From positions 1 through 32,627 of the forward strand of contig BDTS01000060.1 in NCBI GenBank assembly GCA_002897915.1: DNA of 32,627 nucleotides, given 5' to 3'. Position numbers and translations under genes: made by a program. Below the pieces are notes generated by a model. The model had not been told where the DNA came from, did no database searches, and saw only the letters and a list, made by a program, of their open reading frames with translations. Position 1 is the first letter of the stretch. Each line of letters opens with the position of its first letter. Shown here piece after piece: positions 32,480 to 32,627 of the stretch. This DNA comes from a bacterium BMS3Bbin09 (GTDB taxonomy: Bacteria > Nitrospirota > Thermodesulfovibrionia > UBA6902).

Positions 32480-32627
32480 TTAAGAGTAAATAATTTCCCT
32501 CAGAATTTCAACTTTATTTAAAACCTTTTCATATATATCATCCGCGCTAACAAGACCCGTTATGTCCACCCAGTTTATTCCCTGCTCCTTTCTGAACCAG
32601 GTCATCTGCCGCTTGGCGTACATCTTT
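32480..32627 (-). CDS. miaA: tRNA dimethylallyltransferase MiaA, C-terminal end
   Basis: Only the last 48 or so codons lie in the window; the gene continues past the right edge. The translated end (YAKRQMTWFRKEQGINWVD, then an amphipathic tail) matches the typical MiaA C-terminal region YAKRQxTWFR. The enzyme adds the dimethylallyl group to A37 of tRNAs that read U-starting codons. The stop is TAA at 32482-32480. The hfq neighbour supports the call. Confidence 0.9.
   Translation of the reverse strand, partial: KMYAKRQMTWFRKEQGINWVDITGLVSADDIYEKVLNKVEILREIIYS

Overview
The window reads as chromosome from an anaerobic, respiratory bacterium rich in multiheme cytochromes. It carries about 85 c-type heme attachment sites in nine proteins, a Tat-exported molybdopterin oxidoreductase with iron-sulfur and NrfD partners, b-type cytochromes, fur/feoB, and hfq next to miaA. 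Gene content and codon style suggest an uncultured Nitrospirota or sulfur/metal-respiring lineage. That assignment is inference; there is no rRNA or other taxonomic marker here.

Layout. 1-675 holds palindromic repeats only. 676-2816 carries a secreted double-rhodanese protein and a slipin. 2911-13478 is a respiratory gene set on the + strand: Tat ferredoxin-like subunit, NrfD-type quinol-site membrane protein, membrane-anchored octaheme cytochrome, 12-heme cytochrome, second Tat ferredoxin-like subunit, molybdopterin oxidoreductase, TorD-like chaperone and pentaheme cytochrome. 13827-20047 and 20183-26544 are two paralogous five-gene cassettes in the same order: eight-heme cytochrome with a C-terminal anchor, cytochrome b, anchored triheme cytochrome, NHL beta-propeller, giant cytochrome (18 or 20 hemes). 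In both, a hairpin separates the first three genes from the last two. 26541-32627 is an ordinary, mostly minus-strand region: vanZ-like, feoB, fur, ferredoxin, cupin, TIGR02757 protein, thioesterase (+), Nudix, hfq and the 3' end of miaA.

The most unusual observation is in the first cassette. The eight-heme cytochrome at 13827-14900 is intact except for one in-frame TGA (13938-13940), which falls exactly on the second cysteine of its first CXXCH motif. The paralogue at 20183 has TGT there. Starting 10 nt after the TGA is an 8-bp hairpin with one bulged base and a GGUCG loop. The loop starts 19 nt after the TGA, the same distance as the GGUC loop of the E. coli fdhF selenocysteine insertion element. 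The simplest exciting reading is a selenocysteine-containing heme site (CXXUH). The competing readings are a nonsense mutation or a base-call error.

How the parts may work together (inference): quinol or formate/sulfur-linked electrons could pass through the NrfD/FeS/Mo module and through the cytochrome b plus anchored cytochromes to soluble or surface-exposed giant cytochromes, with the NHL propellers as partners or scaffolds. The window does not say whether the terminal reaction is sulfur-compound reduction, sulfur oxidation or extracellular electron transfer.
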